DNA from: an uncultured Lentisphaerota bacterium
GTDB taxonomy: Bacteria; Verrucomicrobiota; Kiritimatiellia; CAIQIC01
Assembly (NCBI GenBank): GCA_903912445.1
Contig: CAIWHP010000279.1
Location: 1-38,436, forward strand
DNA length: 38,436 nucleotides
Reading direction: 5' to 3'
A program made the position numbers and the translations under genes. A model generated the notes under the pieces. That model was not told the DNA's origin, ran no database searches, and saw only the letters and a list, made by a program, of their open reading frames with translations. Below are positions 28,823 through 37,245 of the stretch, in pieces. Each line of letters begins with the position of its first letter. Positions within the stretch are counted from its first letter, which is position 1.

Positions 28823-28872
28823 TGTAGGCCGCGTCTCCGACGCGGCGCGCCGGGTCGGAGACCCGGCCTACA
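28823..28872. repeat. 50-bp REP-like palindrome inserted in a gene
   Basis: TGTAGGCC at the left end is the exact inverse of GGCCTACA at the right. Inner arms GTCTCCGAC and GTCGGAGAC are also inverted, around a GGCGCGCC centre. It carries the TAG that truncates the four-helix-bundle gene. No second copy is seen in this window. Confidence 0.85.
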
Positions 28873-29023
28873 GCCAATTATCTCCGTCAGCACCGGCTGC
28901 AGGAATGGCCCAAGAATGATCCGCGCCGGGCGGAACTGGTGGCCCGCCGCTGCGCCACCGCGGATGAGGTGGCGGCGTGGATCAAAATGGTGGCGCGGAG
29001 AGAGGGTCTGTTGGGGAAGAAGA

Positions 29024-29113
29024 ATGGACTTGATGGACAGAGTGGACAAGAAGGTCGGGCAGAGGGGAAGTGCGATTCCATGCTGTCCATGAGGTACATT
29101 GAGTCCATCTATG
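29024..29113. repeat. TGGAC/GTCCA inverted repeat inside the four-helix-bundle frame
   Basis: ATGGACTTGATGGACAGAG on the left and CTGTCCATGAGGTACATTG then AGTCCATC on the right are inverted to each other. The frame stays open through it and it separates the core from the suffix domain. Confidence 0.65.
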
Positions 29114-29288
29114 CGGAGCTCGCCGCGAATGCCGCGCTGGTGTTGCTGGGCGTGGCGTGCAGCCTGCTGTCCCGTCAGGTGGCGGCGCAGGCCAAGGCCT
29201 TCGAGGACGCGGGCGGCTTTACGGAGCGGCTCTACCGCATCCGCAGCGATCGGCGGCGGGGTTCTGGCGGCCGGCGGGAAGAAGGAAA

Positions 29289-29369
29289 CACAGAGGTCAC
29301 GGAGGACTGCAGAGGTTCACGGAGGTTTGCTCTGTGACCTCCGGTTTCCTCGGTGCCCTCTGTGGTGAA
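29289..29369 (+). repeat. 82-bp CACAGAGG palindromic module
   Basis: CACAGAGGTCACGGAGGA left, TCCTCGGTGCCCTCTGTGG right, with an inner CACGGAGGT / ACCTCCGG pair. Overlaps the last codons of the four-helix-bundle frame. It is preceded by CGGGAAGAAGGAA, as is the copy at 30398. Confidence 0.75.
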
Positions 29370-29415
29370 GGCTTTCGCTTCGTGCCCCGCGGCCGCACGG
29401 CGCACCAAGGCAGCG

Positions 29416-30276
29416 TCAGTGGCCCAGCAAGAGCTGCTCCACCGAGGGGCCGGTCTTTTCGACCCGCCGCGGATTCGCCACGGGCCGGAAGTCCGGGTTG
29501 TGGGTGCGCAGGGAACCGGCCGGCAGATAATCCCAGCGCAAGGTGGCCGGGTAGCTGATCTTCAGGCATGGTATGGCCGCGCGCCGCCGGAGCGCCGCCG
29601 CGGTCGCCTCCTGGATATTCCGGTGGGACTGTTCCACCGGGATCAGCTCCGCGCTTTGCGGGCCGGTGCCCCGCTTCGTGGCGCACACACCGACCTCCGG
29701 CAGCCAAGTCTGGGCTTCGGCCACGGCCTGTTCGTCGCCCGTCACCAGCACCACCGGCACCTTGTGTTCCGCCGCAATCGCCATGTCCACGCCGATCTCG
29801 CCCACCTCACGTCCGTTCAGCCACATCCCCTGGATCGAGGCCGAGGAATAGGAATGGGCCAGCACGGCTTGGGGCGTCAGGGCCTTGGCATGATAGCCCA
29901 GCAGGATCACGGCGGCGGCGCCATCGAGCTCCTTGTAGCGCACCTTCGGCGTCGGCCCCTGAATCAGTTTGGCGCGCGCATCCACCACCCGCGCATTCAC
30001 ATTGGACCCGCTGCTGTGTCCATCGCGGACCACCACCGCAGTGGCCCCGGCGGCGAAGCAACCGGCAATACAGGCGTTCATGTCCTCCGCCATCAGCCGC
30101 TTCCCGTCCTCCTTCAGCGCCCCGGAGATATGTTCGCCGCCGGTGACGCCGCTGCAGCCTTCCATGTCGGTGAAGATATAGACCTTGTAGGCCTGGGCTG
30201 GGACGGCGCACAACAGACCGGCCACCGCGAGCCATCCGGCACAAACCTGCAGGCGCACAGGACGTGGATTTTTCAT
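29416..30276 (-). CDS. M55 family D-aminopeptidase (DppA-like), exported
   Basis: A 286-residue zinc peptidase of family M55, whose known member DppA of Bacillus removes D-amino acids from peptides. Metal and catalytic residues fit Asp37 and Glu39 (FTDMEGCSG), His87 (RDGHSSG) and His129 (LLGYHA), with GEIGVDMAIAAE further on. The N-terminus is a signal peptide (core LAVAGLLCAVPAQA, about 16-29), placing it in the periplasm, unlike the cytoplasmic Bacillus enzyme. This suits turnover of D-amino-acid-containing cell-wall peptides, which is an inference. It is a single gene flanked by repeat modules. Confidence 0.92.
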   Translation of the reverse strand: MKNPRPVRLQVCAGWLAVAGLLCAVPAQAYKVYIFTDMEGCSGVTGGEHISGALKEDGKRLMAEDMNACIAGCFAAGATAVVVRDGHSSGSNVNARVVDARAKLIQGPTPKVRYKELDGAAAVILLGYHAKALTPQAVLAHSYSSASIQGMWLNGREVGEIGVDMAIAAEHKVPVVLVTGDEQAVAEAQTWLPEVGVCATKRGTGPQSAELIPVEQSHRNIQEATAAALRRRAAIPCLKISYPATLRWDYLPAGSLRTHNPDFRPVANPRRVEKTGPSVEQLLLGH

Positions 30277-30397
30277 GGCCGCATTCTTGCCGCAGGCCGC
30301 CGGAAGTCAAGCGCACAGGCCGAAGGGAAAAGGCCGCCGCGGGGCGGGCGGGCGCGGCTTGCGCAGGGGCAGCTGGCGGCGGCCGGGAAGAAGGAAG

Positions 30398-30479
30398 CAC
30401 AGAGGTCGCGGAGGACTGAAAGAGGTTCACGGAGGTCTTCTTTGTGACCTCCGGCTTCCTCGGTGGCCTCTGTGGTGAA
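30398..30479 (+). repeat. 82-bp CACAGAGG palindromic module
   Basis: CACAGAGGTCGCGGAGGA left and TCCTCGGTGGCCTCTGTGG right, in the same orientation as the other four copies. It lies in the 353-bp gap between the M55 gene and the hybrid kinase; the rest of that gap shows no gene. Confidence 0.75.
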
Positions 30480-30629
30480 CTCCTTCCAGCCTGCATGCCG
30501 GCGGACTGCGCGCTTGACGCAGGGAAGTGGCAATGGTGAAATCTACGGCCATGCCGCAGATCTCAAAAGCAGGCCACCTGATGCAAGAACTGCGCCTGAC
30601 GTGGCAGAGGAGCTGCTGACAGAACAGAC

Positions 30630-32960
30630 ATGCACACCGAATCTCCAGAGATCCTGTCCCGCAAGGTGATCGAGCGCGCCCCGATGTCCATGGCGATCGT
30701 CGGCATGGATGGCACCATCGAGTACATCAACCAGAAGGCCGTCGAAACCTTTGGTTATCTTCACGCCGATATCCCGACGATGGCCCGCTGGTGGGAGCAG
30801 GCCTATCCCGATGCGCAGTACCGGGCGCAAGTCGTGGCCAGATGGATGGGGCTGGTGGCACCGGCTGTCGCCGAGGGGCACGAGATCCCACGCAGCGATT
30901 ATCAGGTGACCTGCAAGGACGGGACCGTCAAGACTGTGGGCATTTTCGGGGTCCCGGTGGCGGGCAAGGTGTTTGTCATGTTCGACGACATCACCGAGCG
31001 CAAACAAACGGAACAGCGCTTGCGAGAAAGCGAGGCCAACTTCCGCGCCGTTCTGGAAGGCTCGCTGGATGTGGCCTATCGGCGCGACCTCAAGCGGGAC
31101 GAGTACGACTACTTGAGCCCCTCGATCGAGACCATCTCCGGCTACACAGTGGCCGAGTTTTCCCGGATGAGTTTTGCGACTGTTCAAGAACATTTCCATC
31201 CGGATGATCGACAGCCCGTGCAGACCCGTGTGCAGCGCAGCCTGGCCGGCGAGCCCATCCATGGCACCATTGAATATCGCTTCCGGCACAAAGACGGCAC
31301 CTATCGTTGGTTTGCCGATAGCGGCAAGGTGATTACCGACGCCGCGGGGGCCCCGCTCTATCATGTCGGGATTGTGCGCGATGTCACGGAACTCAAGCAG
31401 TTGGAGAATGCTTCGCGGGCCAACGAGCGCCGGCTGACGGCGTTGCTGAACGCCTCGACCGAGCCGATCATGCTGCTGGACCCAGAAGGCCTGATTCTCA
31501 CGCTCAACCAGGCGATGTCGCACCGGATCGGCAAACCGCCCGCCGAACTGCTCGGCGCCTTTGCTCCCGGCTTATTGGACGCCACCTTGGGCCGATCCCG
31601 GCAGGCGCATTTGAACACGGTCGTCCGCTCCGGCCAGGCCTTGCGCTTCGAAGATGAAAAGGGGGGGCATTACTTCGACAACAATCTGTACCCGGTGGTG
31701 GAGGAGAACGGCCGGGTGGTGGCGGTGGCGGTTTTTTCCAGCGATATCACCGCCCGCAAACTGGCCGAGCTCAAGCTCCAGCAGGCCAACGCAGCCTTGG
31801 AGAGCAAGGTCCAAGAGCGCACCGAACAAATTCGCGCACTGGCTTCGGAAGTGACCCTGGCGGAACAACGGGAGCGCAAGCGCATCGCCGGCATCCTCCA
31901 TGACGATCTCCAGCAACTCCTGATTGCCGCCCGCTTCAACCTCAACGGACTTTCTCAGATCAAGCAGCAGCAGACGCAGCACGTCGTCGCCCAGGTGGAG
32001 GGCCTGCTGGCCCAGGCCGTCAAGCGCTCCCGCCTCCTGAGCGTGGAACTCAGCCCGCCGATTCTGCAGATCGGCGGACTGGTGCCGGCCCTGGAATGGT
32101 TGGCCTCCTGGATGGAGACCAACCACGGCTTGAGCGTAAGCTTCGCCGTCCATGGGCGGGGTACGCCACAGCAGGAGGATGTGGCGGCCTTGCTGTTCCA
32201 GGTGACGCGGGAGCTGCTGCTTAACGTCGTCAAACATGCCCAGGTTAAAACCGCTACCATCGAAATCGCCCAGGATAAAGGCATGTTTCGCATCATCGTG
32301 GCCGACCGGGGCGTGGGTTTCGATCCCACGCATCTGGCCAAACGCGCCGCCAACTCCACCAGTTTTGGCCTGCTGGGGATTCGCGACCGCCTGGACTTGT
32401 TGGGCGGGCGCATGGAGATCGAAAGCGTGGTGGGCAAAGGCAGCCGGTTCAGCTTGCATGCACCCCGCACGCTGGCGAAAGCCGCCACCCCCAAGGCGTT
32501 GGCGGTCCGCAAGGAAAAGAAAGGCCCCGGCACCGCGAAACCTCGCCGGGCCGGCCAGGTCCGGACAGGCGCGGCGCGGAAAATCCGGGTGCTGATCGTG
32601 GACGACCACAACCTGGTCCGCCAGGCCTTTGCCCAACTCCTGAACGGAACCGGTGACATCCAAGCGGTGGGCGAGGCGGCCAGCGGCGAGGCGGCCCTCG
32701 CGCTGCTGGAGCAACTGCCCGTCGATATCGTGACGATGGACATCAATATGAAGGGAATGGACGGGATGGAGGCCACACGGCGCATCCGCGCCCAATTCCC
32801 GCAGATTCGCGTATTGGGCCTCTCGATGTTCGAGGAAGAGGAACGCGCCAACGCCATGCGCGCCGCCGGCGCTTGTGATTACCTATCCAAGAGCAGTCCC
32901 GCGGCGCAGCTGATCGCCGCCATCCGCCGGGCCGCCCACCCGCCTGCGGCCGGGTGCTGA
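30630..32960 (+). CDS. PAS-domain hybrid sensor histidine kinase (HisKA_3) with C-terminal receiver
   Basis: A 776-residue soluble protein. Three PAS domains lie at about 10-125, 130-255 (with PAC ending GIVRDVTELKQLE) and 265-385. A coiled coil leads into a NarL-partner type HisKA_3 domain with phosphorylatable His424 (GILHDDLQQLL). An HATPase domain follows (ADRGVGFDPTHL; SFGLLGIRDRLDLLGG). After a basic linker there is a receiver domain (RVLIVDDHNLVRQ) with Asp704 in MDINMKGMDG. There are no membrane segments and no DNA-binding domain. Kinases of this group normally feed NarL/LuxR-type regulators; here the receiver is fused and HTH-less, so an unlinked output is likely. It stands upstream of a PilZ protein. 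Confidence 0.92.
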   Translation: MHTESPEILSRKVIERAPMSMAIVGMDGTIEYINQKAVETFGYLHADIPTMARWWEQAYPDAQYRAQVVARWMGLVAPAVAEGHEIPRSDYQVTCKDGTVKTVGIFGVPVAGKVFVMFDDITERKQTEQRLRESEANFRAVLEGSLDVAYRRDLKRDEYDYLSPSIETISGYTVAEFSRMSFATVQEHFHPDDRQPVQTRVQRSLAGEPIHGTIEYRFRHKDGTYRWFADSGKVITDAAGAPLYHVGIVRDVTELKQLENASRANERRLTALLNASTEPIMLLDPEGLILTLNQAMSHRIGKPPAELLGAFAPGLLDATLGRSRQAHLNTVVRSGQALRFEDEKGGHYFDNNLYPVVEENGRVVAVAVFSSDITARKLAELKLQQANAALESKVQERTEQIRALASEVTLAEQRERKRIAGILHDDLQQLLIAARFNLNGLSQIKQQQTQHVVAQVEGLLAQAVKRSRLLSVELSPPILQIGGLVPALEWLASWMETNHGLSVSFAVHGRGTPQQEDVAALLFQVTRELLLNVVKHAQVKTATIEIAQDKGMFRIIVADRGVGFDPTHLAKRAANSTSFGLLGIRDRLDLLGGRMEIESVVGKGSRFSLHAPRTLAKAATPKALAVRKEKKGPGTAKPRRAGQVRTGAARKIRVLIVDDHNLVRQAFAQLLNGTGDIQAVGEAASGEAALALLEQLPVDIVTMDINMKGMDGMEATRRIRAQFPQIRVLGLSMFEEEERANAMRAAGACDYLSKSSPAAQLIAAIRRAAHPPAAGC

Positions 32961-33044
32961 AGCCCTGCCTGGCCAAGCCCGCCCTTGTCATTATCCATGG
33001 GCAGCGTAGACTGCCGCAATGAAACCAGCCGGGGGGCAGCTGTA

Positions 33045-33452
33045 ATGCGCGAGATGCGGAAAAGCGGACGGGTGTATACGCGCTGCCATGTGGTGACCAA
33101 GGTGCTGAAGCACGACGACCCCGCGCACCGCTATGGTCCGCCCCGTTATGGGCTCACCTCCGACTTCTCCGCGGGCGGCATGCGCCTGGTGCTAGGCGAG
33201 GACCTGCCGCCGGACGCGACGGTCGAACTGGTCATCGTGCTGGAAAATCCGCCCGCCATCTTTCAACATTTTGGCCGGATCCGCTGGTGCAAGCCTTCCG
33301 CCGACCAGCAAAAGCGCTTCGTCGGCGTCGAATTCACCGCCACCTCGCCGGCGGTGATGGAGGCATGGCTGCGGATGCTGGCGGACCGCTATCCCAACAC
33401 CATTTCCAAGCGGTCGCCACAGTTTGCGAAGGACGCCGACTCGATCTGGTGA
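33045..33452 (+). CDS. PilZ domain protein, likely c-di-GMP binding
   Basis: A 135-residue single PilZ domain. Both c-di-GMP contact motifs are present: RxxxR at 9-13 (RVYTR) and DxSxxG at 40-45 (DFSAGG). The beta-barrel strand with GRIRWCK and FVGVEFTA follows. It could relay c-di-GMP to motility, adhesion or glycan export. I choose the ATG at 33045; an upstream TTG start at 32985 would add 20 unconserved residues. It follows the hybrid kinase by 84 bp, possibly in one transcript. Confidence 0.85.
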   Translation: MREMRKSGRVYTRCHVVTKVLKHDDPAHRYGPPRYGLTSDFSAGGMRLVLGEDLPPDATVELVIVLENPPAIFQHFGRIRWCKPSADQQKRFVGVEFTATSPAVMEAWLRMLADRYPNTISKRSPQFAKDADSIW

Positions 33453-33579
33453 GCCCGCGGGCTTGGCGGGGCACAACCTGCGCTCAGTCCTTGCCCACAC
33501 CACCCTCACCCTCTATGCTGGCGCCGGATGCGGGCTGGCATGGGCGCCAGCCGGAACCACCACAAAAGCGAGGTGCAGC

Positions 33580-33819
33580 ATGAAGCATGGAGCATGGATA
33601 TTGATGGCGGCCGCCCTGCTGGCGGCCGGGCTTTCCGGATGCGCGATGTTCAACCGCGGGATGATGAACTACACCCGCAACACGACCATCGGAAAGGAAC
33701 TGGTTGACCTCAAGGACGCGAAGGATAAGGGCGCGCTTTCGGAAGAAGAGTACCTCAAGGCCAAGAAGGAAATACTGGCAGGCGGCCCGGTCAAGATCGA
33801 ATCCGGCTGCAAGAAGTGA
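33580..33819 (+). CDS. Small lipoprotein with SHOCT-like C-terminus
   Basis: A 79-residue protein. The lipobox LSGC puts the lipidated cysteine at 21. The C-terminal part, LKDAKDKGALSEEEYLKAKKEIL, split as LKDAKDKGALSEEEY plus LKAKKEIL, is the helical SHOCT pattern found at the ends of many short envelope proteins. Function unknown. A ribosome site (GAGGTG) lies 4-5 nt before the ATG at 33580; the upstream open frame is discarded. It is convergent with the next kinase. Confidence 0.8.
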   Translation: MKHGAWILMAAALLAAGLSGCAMFNRGMMNYTRNTTIGKELVDLKDAKDKGALSEEEYLKAKKEILAGGPVKIESGCKK

Positions 33820-33844
33820 GCTGAACCGTTTCACGCCCCCCTGC

Positions 33845-33872
33845 GGAGGCAACGCCGGCAGGCGTTGTCTCC
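33845..33872. terminator. Bidirectional hairpin between convergent genes
   Basis: GGAGGCAACGCC (33845-33856) pairs with GGCGTTGTCTCC (33861-33872) around a 4-nt loop, with one mismatch. It lies between the lipoprotein stop and the convergent kinase stop. A pyrimidine-rich tract follows on the plus strand. Confidence 0.55.
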
Positions 33873-33884
33873 GTCAGCTTCCGT

Positions 33885-36155
33885 TCAAGTCTTCCGGCTT
33901 TCTTCGCCCCTTTCCGCTGTGTCTTCCCTGCGCGCGTCCCGGGCGCTGGCTGGCGCGGCCAAGGCGATGGCGATCGCCTCGCGCAGGGCCTTAAGCGTAT
34001 AGGGCTTGCTGACGAAGGCCTGGGGCTGTTCCGGATGTTCACCCGCCATCACGCTGGCCTCATCATAGCCGCTGACGAGCACCACCGGCAGCTCCGGCCG
34101 GAGCTGCCGGAGCGCGGTGAGCGTGTCCCATCCGTTCAGCCGCGGCATGGTCAGATCGGACAGGACGCACTGGATGTCCTGCCGATGCTTGCGGAACAGG
34201 TCGAGGGCTTCGACGCCATCCTGGGCAGCCAGCACCGTATAGCCCAACCGCGCGAGCATCTTCTCCGCCAGGATGCGCACATCGGCCTCGTCCTCGACCA
34301 GCAGCACGACGCCCTGGGCCGGGCCGGCCGTCACCGCGCTGTGCAACTCCGCGGGTGGGTGGGTGGCCAGCTGCGCGATCACCGGGAAGTAGACCCGGAA
34401 GGCGCTGCCCCGGCCAGGCGCGCTGGTCACGGTGATGGCGCCTTCGTGGATGCGCACCAACCCGAGCACGACCGACAGCCCCAACCCCCGGCCGATGAAC
34501 TTGGTGGAGTAGAAGGGGTCGAAAATCATCTTGAGATTCTGCTCCGCAATGCCGCAACCCGTGTCCACCACCTCAAGGCAGGCATACGACTGGGCCAGCG
34601 GGCGCCATTCGACCGGGTAGGTGTGCTGGAGCGTGATCTCCGCCGGGGTCACGGTTTTGACGGCCACGCGCACGCAGCCTTGGTTGGCCTTGCAGGCTTC
34701 GCAGGCGTTGGTCACCAACTGGGTCAAGAGCTGTTGCAACTGGTTCACGTTGCCTTTGACGACCGGACCCGGCGCCTCGAAAACGCTCTCCAGGACCATG
34801 TCGTCCGGCAGGGCGGCAGTGACCCGGAGAAGGGGCAGGCTTTTCCGGCAGAATTCGGAAAGCGCCACCCGTTCCTGCTCGCTGCTGGACCGGCCGAGAT
34901 AGGTCAACAGCAGGCCGCTCACCTCCGCGGCTTCGCGGGCCGATTGCAAAGCCGCAGCCAGGGATTCGGTGGTCGCGGGCTCCGGGCCGCCGGCTCCCAG
35001 GGCCATCTCCAGGTTCCCCGTCACCACCTGTAACTTGTTGTTGAAGTGATGGGCGATGGCCCCGGCCATCCGGCCCAGGCTTTCCGATTTCTGGAGCTGC
35101 TGGTTTCGGGTTTCGAGCTCCGCCTTCTCCGCCTCGGCCTGGCGGCGGCGGGTAATGTCATGCGTGACGCTGATGATGTGCGGACCGGTCTGCAATTCAA
35201 TCACCTTGGCCGACAGCAGCCCCCATATTTCGCGGCCATCTTTACGGACGAAGGGGGCTTCCAGATTGGCACAGCTGCCTTTCTCGCGAAGTTCGTTGAT
35301 GACACCCTGACGGTCGGAGGGATTGCGCCACAGATGGATATCCTGTGATGATTTTCCCATTACATCGTCCCGGGTTTAGCCGGACAGCGCCAGAAAGCCA
35401 TCGTTGCAGCGCACGATCCGGCCATCGTCCAGGCGCGTGATCAAAACGGAATCCGGGCTGGCGCCGAACAGCGTCTCGACCTCGTGCTTGGCCTCGTTCA
35501 GTTCAGCCTGCGAGCGCTGGTTGAGCATCATGATCAGGCCGAACGTCCACAGGAGGGCGACGAGGACGGCATCCAGGAAGGCGGCGACATTAAACGGGGA
35601 GGGAGCATAAAAGTCATCCACCGGGGTGCCCGCCAGGATCCGCAGGGCGCGGTAAACAAAAACGGCCCCATGCACGATGAACACCGCGGCCAGAAAATAG
35701 GCCGAGGCCGCGCAGGCACGCTGCCGACCCGTCAGGAGCGCCTGCGCGGAAACAAAGGCGACCAGGGCCAAGGCCCCGGAGATGAGGAGACCCCGGACGG
35801 CAAAGGAGTTGACGCCATAGAGAAAATAAAGGAGCGCCGCGGCGAACAGGGCCGAGAGGCCAACGAGCAGGCGGCGCCACACCTGCTTGCCCAGAAAGCG
35901 CAGGATGCCGATGTAGAGAAAAACCGTGCCGGCAACGAGCAGCAGGTTCTGGGCAAAGATCAGGAACATGGGCGCGTTGGGGAGGCCGCGCAGGAGCATG
36001 CAGGCAAAGCTGAAGATCTCCACCGCGCTCCACAGCAACCACCACCCCACCCCCGGATAGCTTTTATTGACCCGGTATTGGTGCGCAAAAACCAGCACCT
36101 GGATCACATGGGTGAGGCCCAGGACGAAGATCAGCGTGCGAATATCAAGCGCCAT
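33885..36155 (-). pseudogene. Membrane hybrid histidine kinase split by an in-frame TAA
   Basis: One gene read as two frames. Codons 1-259 (36155-35379) give about seven membrane helices starting MALDIRTLIFVLGLTH, a short coil, and the first half of a PAS domain ending DGFLALSG. Then TAA at 35376-35378. Reading on in the same frame gives TRDDVMGKSSQDIHLW, the exact continuation of a PAS domain, where a Tyr codon would be expected. The rest holds a PAC segment, HisKA with His in AIAHHFNNKL, HATPase (VVDTGCGI; GRGLGLSVVLG) and a receiver with the acceptor Asp in VLSDLTMP. An ATG at 35360 could restart translation to give a 491-residue soluble kinase lacking the sensor. GGAGG precedes the first ATG. 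Confidence 0.85.
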
Positions 36156-36397
36156 GCACCCCTCCGTGCGGCAAGGTGGCGGATTTGGAAACGCGTGCCC
36201 AGGCAAACGGACGACTTGAAAAGCAGCCGGCCCAAAAAGCAGCGGCAGGGCTTCCGAAGCGGGAAGGAAAACCCCGTTGGTCCTTTCTCATGGCGTGTTG
36301 CCTTTCATAATTCCACTAAGCACATGCTAGCGTCTCTGCAAATTTTTGTCCACACCGTCACCCTCCATGCCCGGCGAATTACGCGCTTACGCCGGCT

Positions 36398-37216
36398 TCA
36401 GGTGCCCGGCTGGCCCGCTGCCGGAGCATGCTTGAGCACAAACTCCACGATCGGGGTCGGGTCCTTGAGGCTGTGGGGATGGTGGTCGCAGCCGGGCTTG
36501 GCGATGACCAGGATGGTGCCGCCGAGCGCCTTGTAGCGCTGCTCGACGAGGCTGGTGTTCTCCTCGATCGGCACCACCTTGTCGGCCGCGCCGCAGACGC
36601 ACAGGATCGGAAGCTTCGCCGCTGCCAACGGCGCGAGGTTGTCCACCGGATTGAGTTTGTAAGCGAGCGCCTGCTCCTCGGTGAAGCCATAGACCTCTTT
36701 GAGCCGCTTCCAGTCGCCGGCCGAGCCTTTGCCCTTGCCCTTGCCGCCGGGCCAACTCTTGAAGTCGCAGACAGGCGCATCGCCATAGAGCGAGGCGACC
36801 CGGTCCGGGTGCCGCGCCGCCCAGTTGAAGGCGAACAGGCCGCCGCGGCTGAAACCTTCCAGCACGGTTTTGGCGTTGAGCCCGTACGCCTGGCGGAGGT
36901 GCGCGTAGAATTTATCCATCGCATCGAGCGCGACCGGCGCGCCGTAGAGGTTCTGCACATTGACATAGGCCACGTGCCAACCATTGCTGAGCAGGGCGGC
37001 ATCGCCCTGCGGCTCGTGCCCGAAAAATTCCGTCCGCCAGATCCACGGCTTGCCCGGCGCGGCGGCCCGCGGCACGACCAGCAGCGCGGCGCGGCCCGCC
37101 ACCGCGAAGTCCAGCTTCTCAAAGCCCTGCCACACCGAGCGCTTGACCGCCTCCGGCCCCGCGAGCGCAGCCGACGTCAGGCACAACGTCGCCAGCATCA
37201 TTTTCTTCATGTTCAT
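36398..37216 (-). CDS. Secreted alpha/beta hydrolase
   Basis: A 272-residue alpha/beta-hydrolase fold protein of the esterase/prolyl-oligopeptidase-like type. It has a signal peptide (about 1-20, MKKMMLATLCLTSAALA core). The nucleophile elbow GFSRGG puts Ser123; the acid is likely Asp212 (GAADKVVP), and the base is one of the His in CDHHPHS (245-248). Substrate unknown; carbohydrate esterases with this layout are common in polysaccharide degraders. A ribosome site GGAG lies 6 nt before the ATG at 37216; the ATG at 37228 overlaps that site and is rejected. It is 29 bp downstream of the AraC gene, so the two are probably co-transcribed. The 191-bp gap beyond its 3' end shows nothing. Confidence 0.87.
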   Translation of the reverse strand: MNMKKMMLATLCLTSAALAGPEAVKRSVWQGFEKLDFAVAGRAALLVVPRAAAPGKPWIWRTEFFGHEPQGDAALLSNGWHVAYVNVQNLYGAPVALDAMDKFYAHLRQAYGLNAKTVLEGFSRGGLFAFNWAARHPDRVASLYGDAPVCDFKSWPGGKGKGKGSAGDWKRLKEVYGFTEEQALAYKLNPVDNLAPLAAAKLPILCVCGAADKVVPIEENTSLVEQRYKALGGTILVIAKPGCDHHPHSLKDPTPIVEFVLKHAPAAGQPGT

Positions 37217-37245
37217 GTGTTTCTCCATTCAAGTTGCGGCTGCGC

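Larger units (their letters stand above)
28555..29337 (+). pseudogene. Four-helix-bundle protein with suffix domain, interrupted by an in-frame TAG
   Basis: Residues 1-88 match the four-helix-bundle family related to 23S rRNA intervening-sequence proteins (KHGGYRKLKSFQ, DQMVQAARSGVQNIAEGS, EELRLE). A TAG at 28825 then ends the frame. The same frame resumes after the 50-bp palindrome 28823-28872 with YLRQHRLQEWPKNDPR, and later gives the suffix domain with AEL/LLSRQ helices and GGFTERLYRIRSDRR. Removing 51 bp (28822-28872) would restore one continuous protein. The part between core and suffix contains TGGAC repeats, and the last codons read into a CACAGAGG module. Functional status is uncertain: the first 90 residues could still be made. 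Confidence 0.8.

Noticed and set aside
35376-35378. Reassignment of TAA as a sense codon
   Set aside because: Stops elsewhere in the window fall exactly at normal protein ends, so a changed genetic code is not needed.
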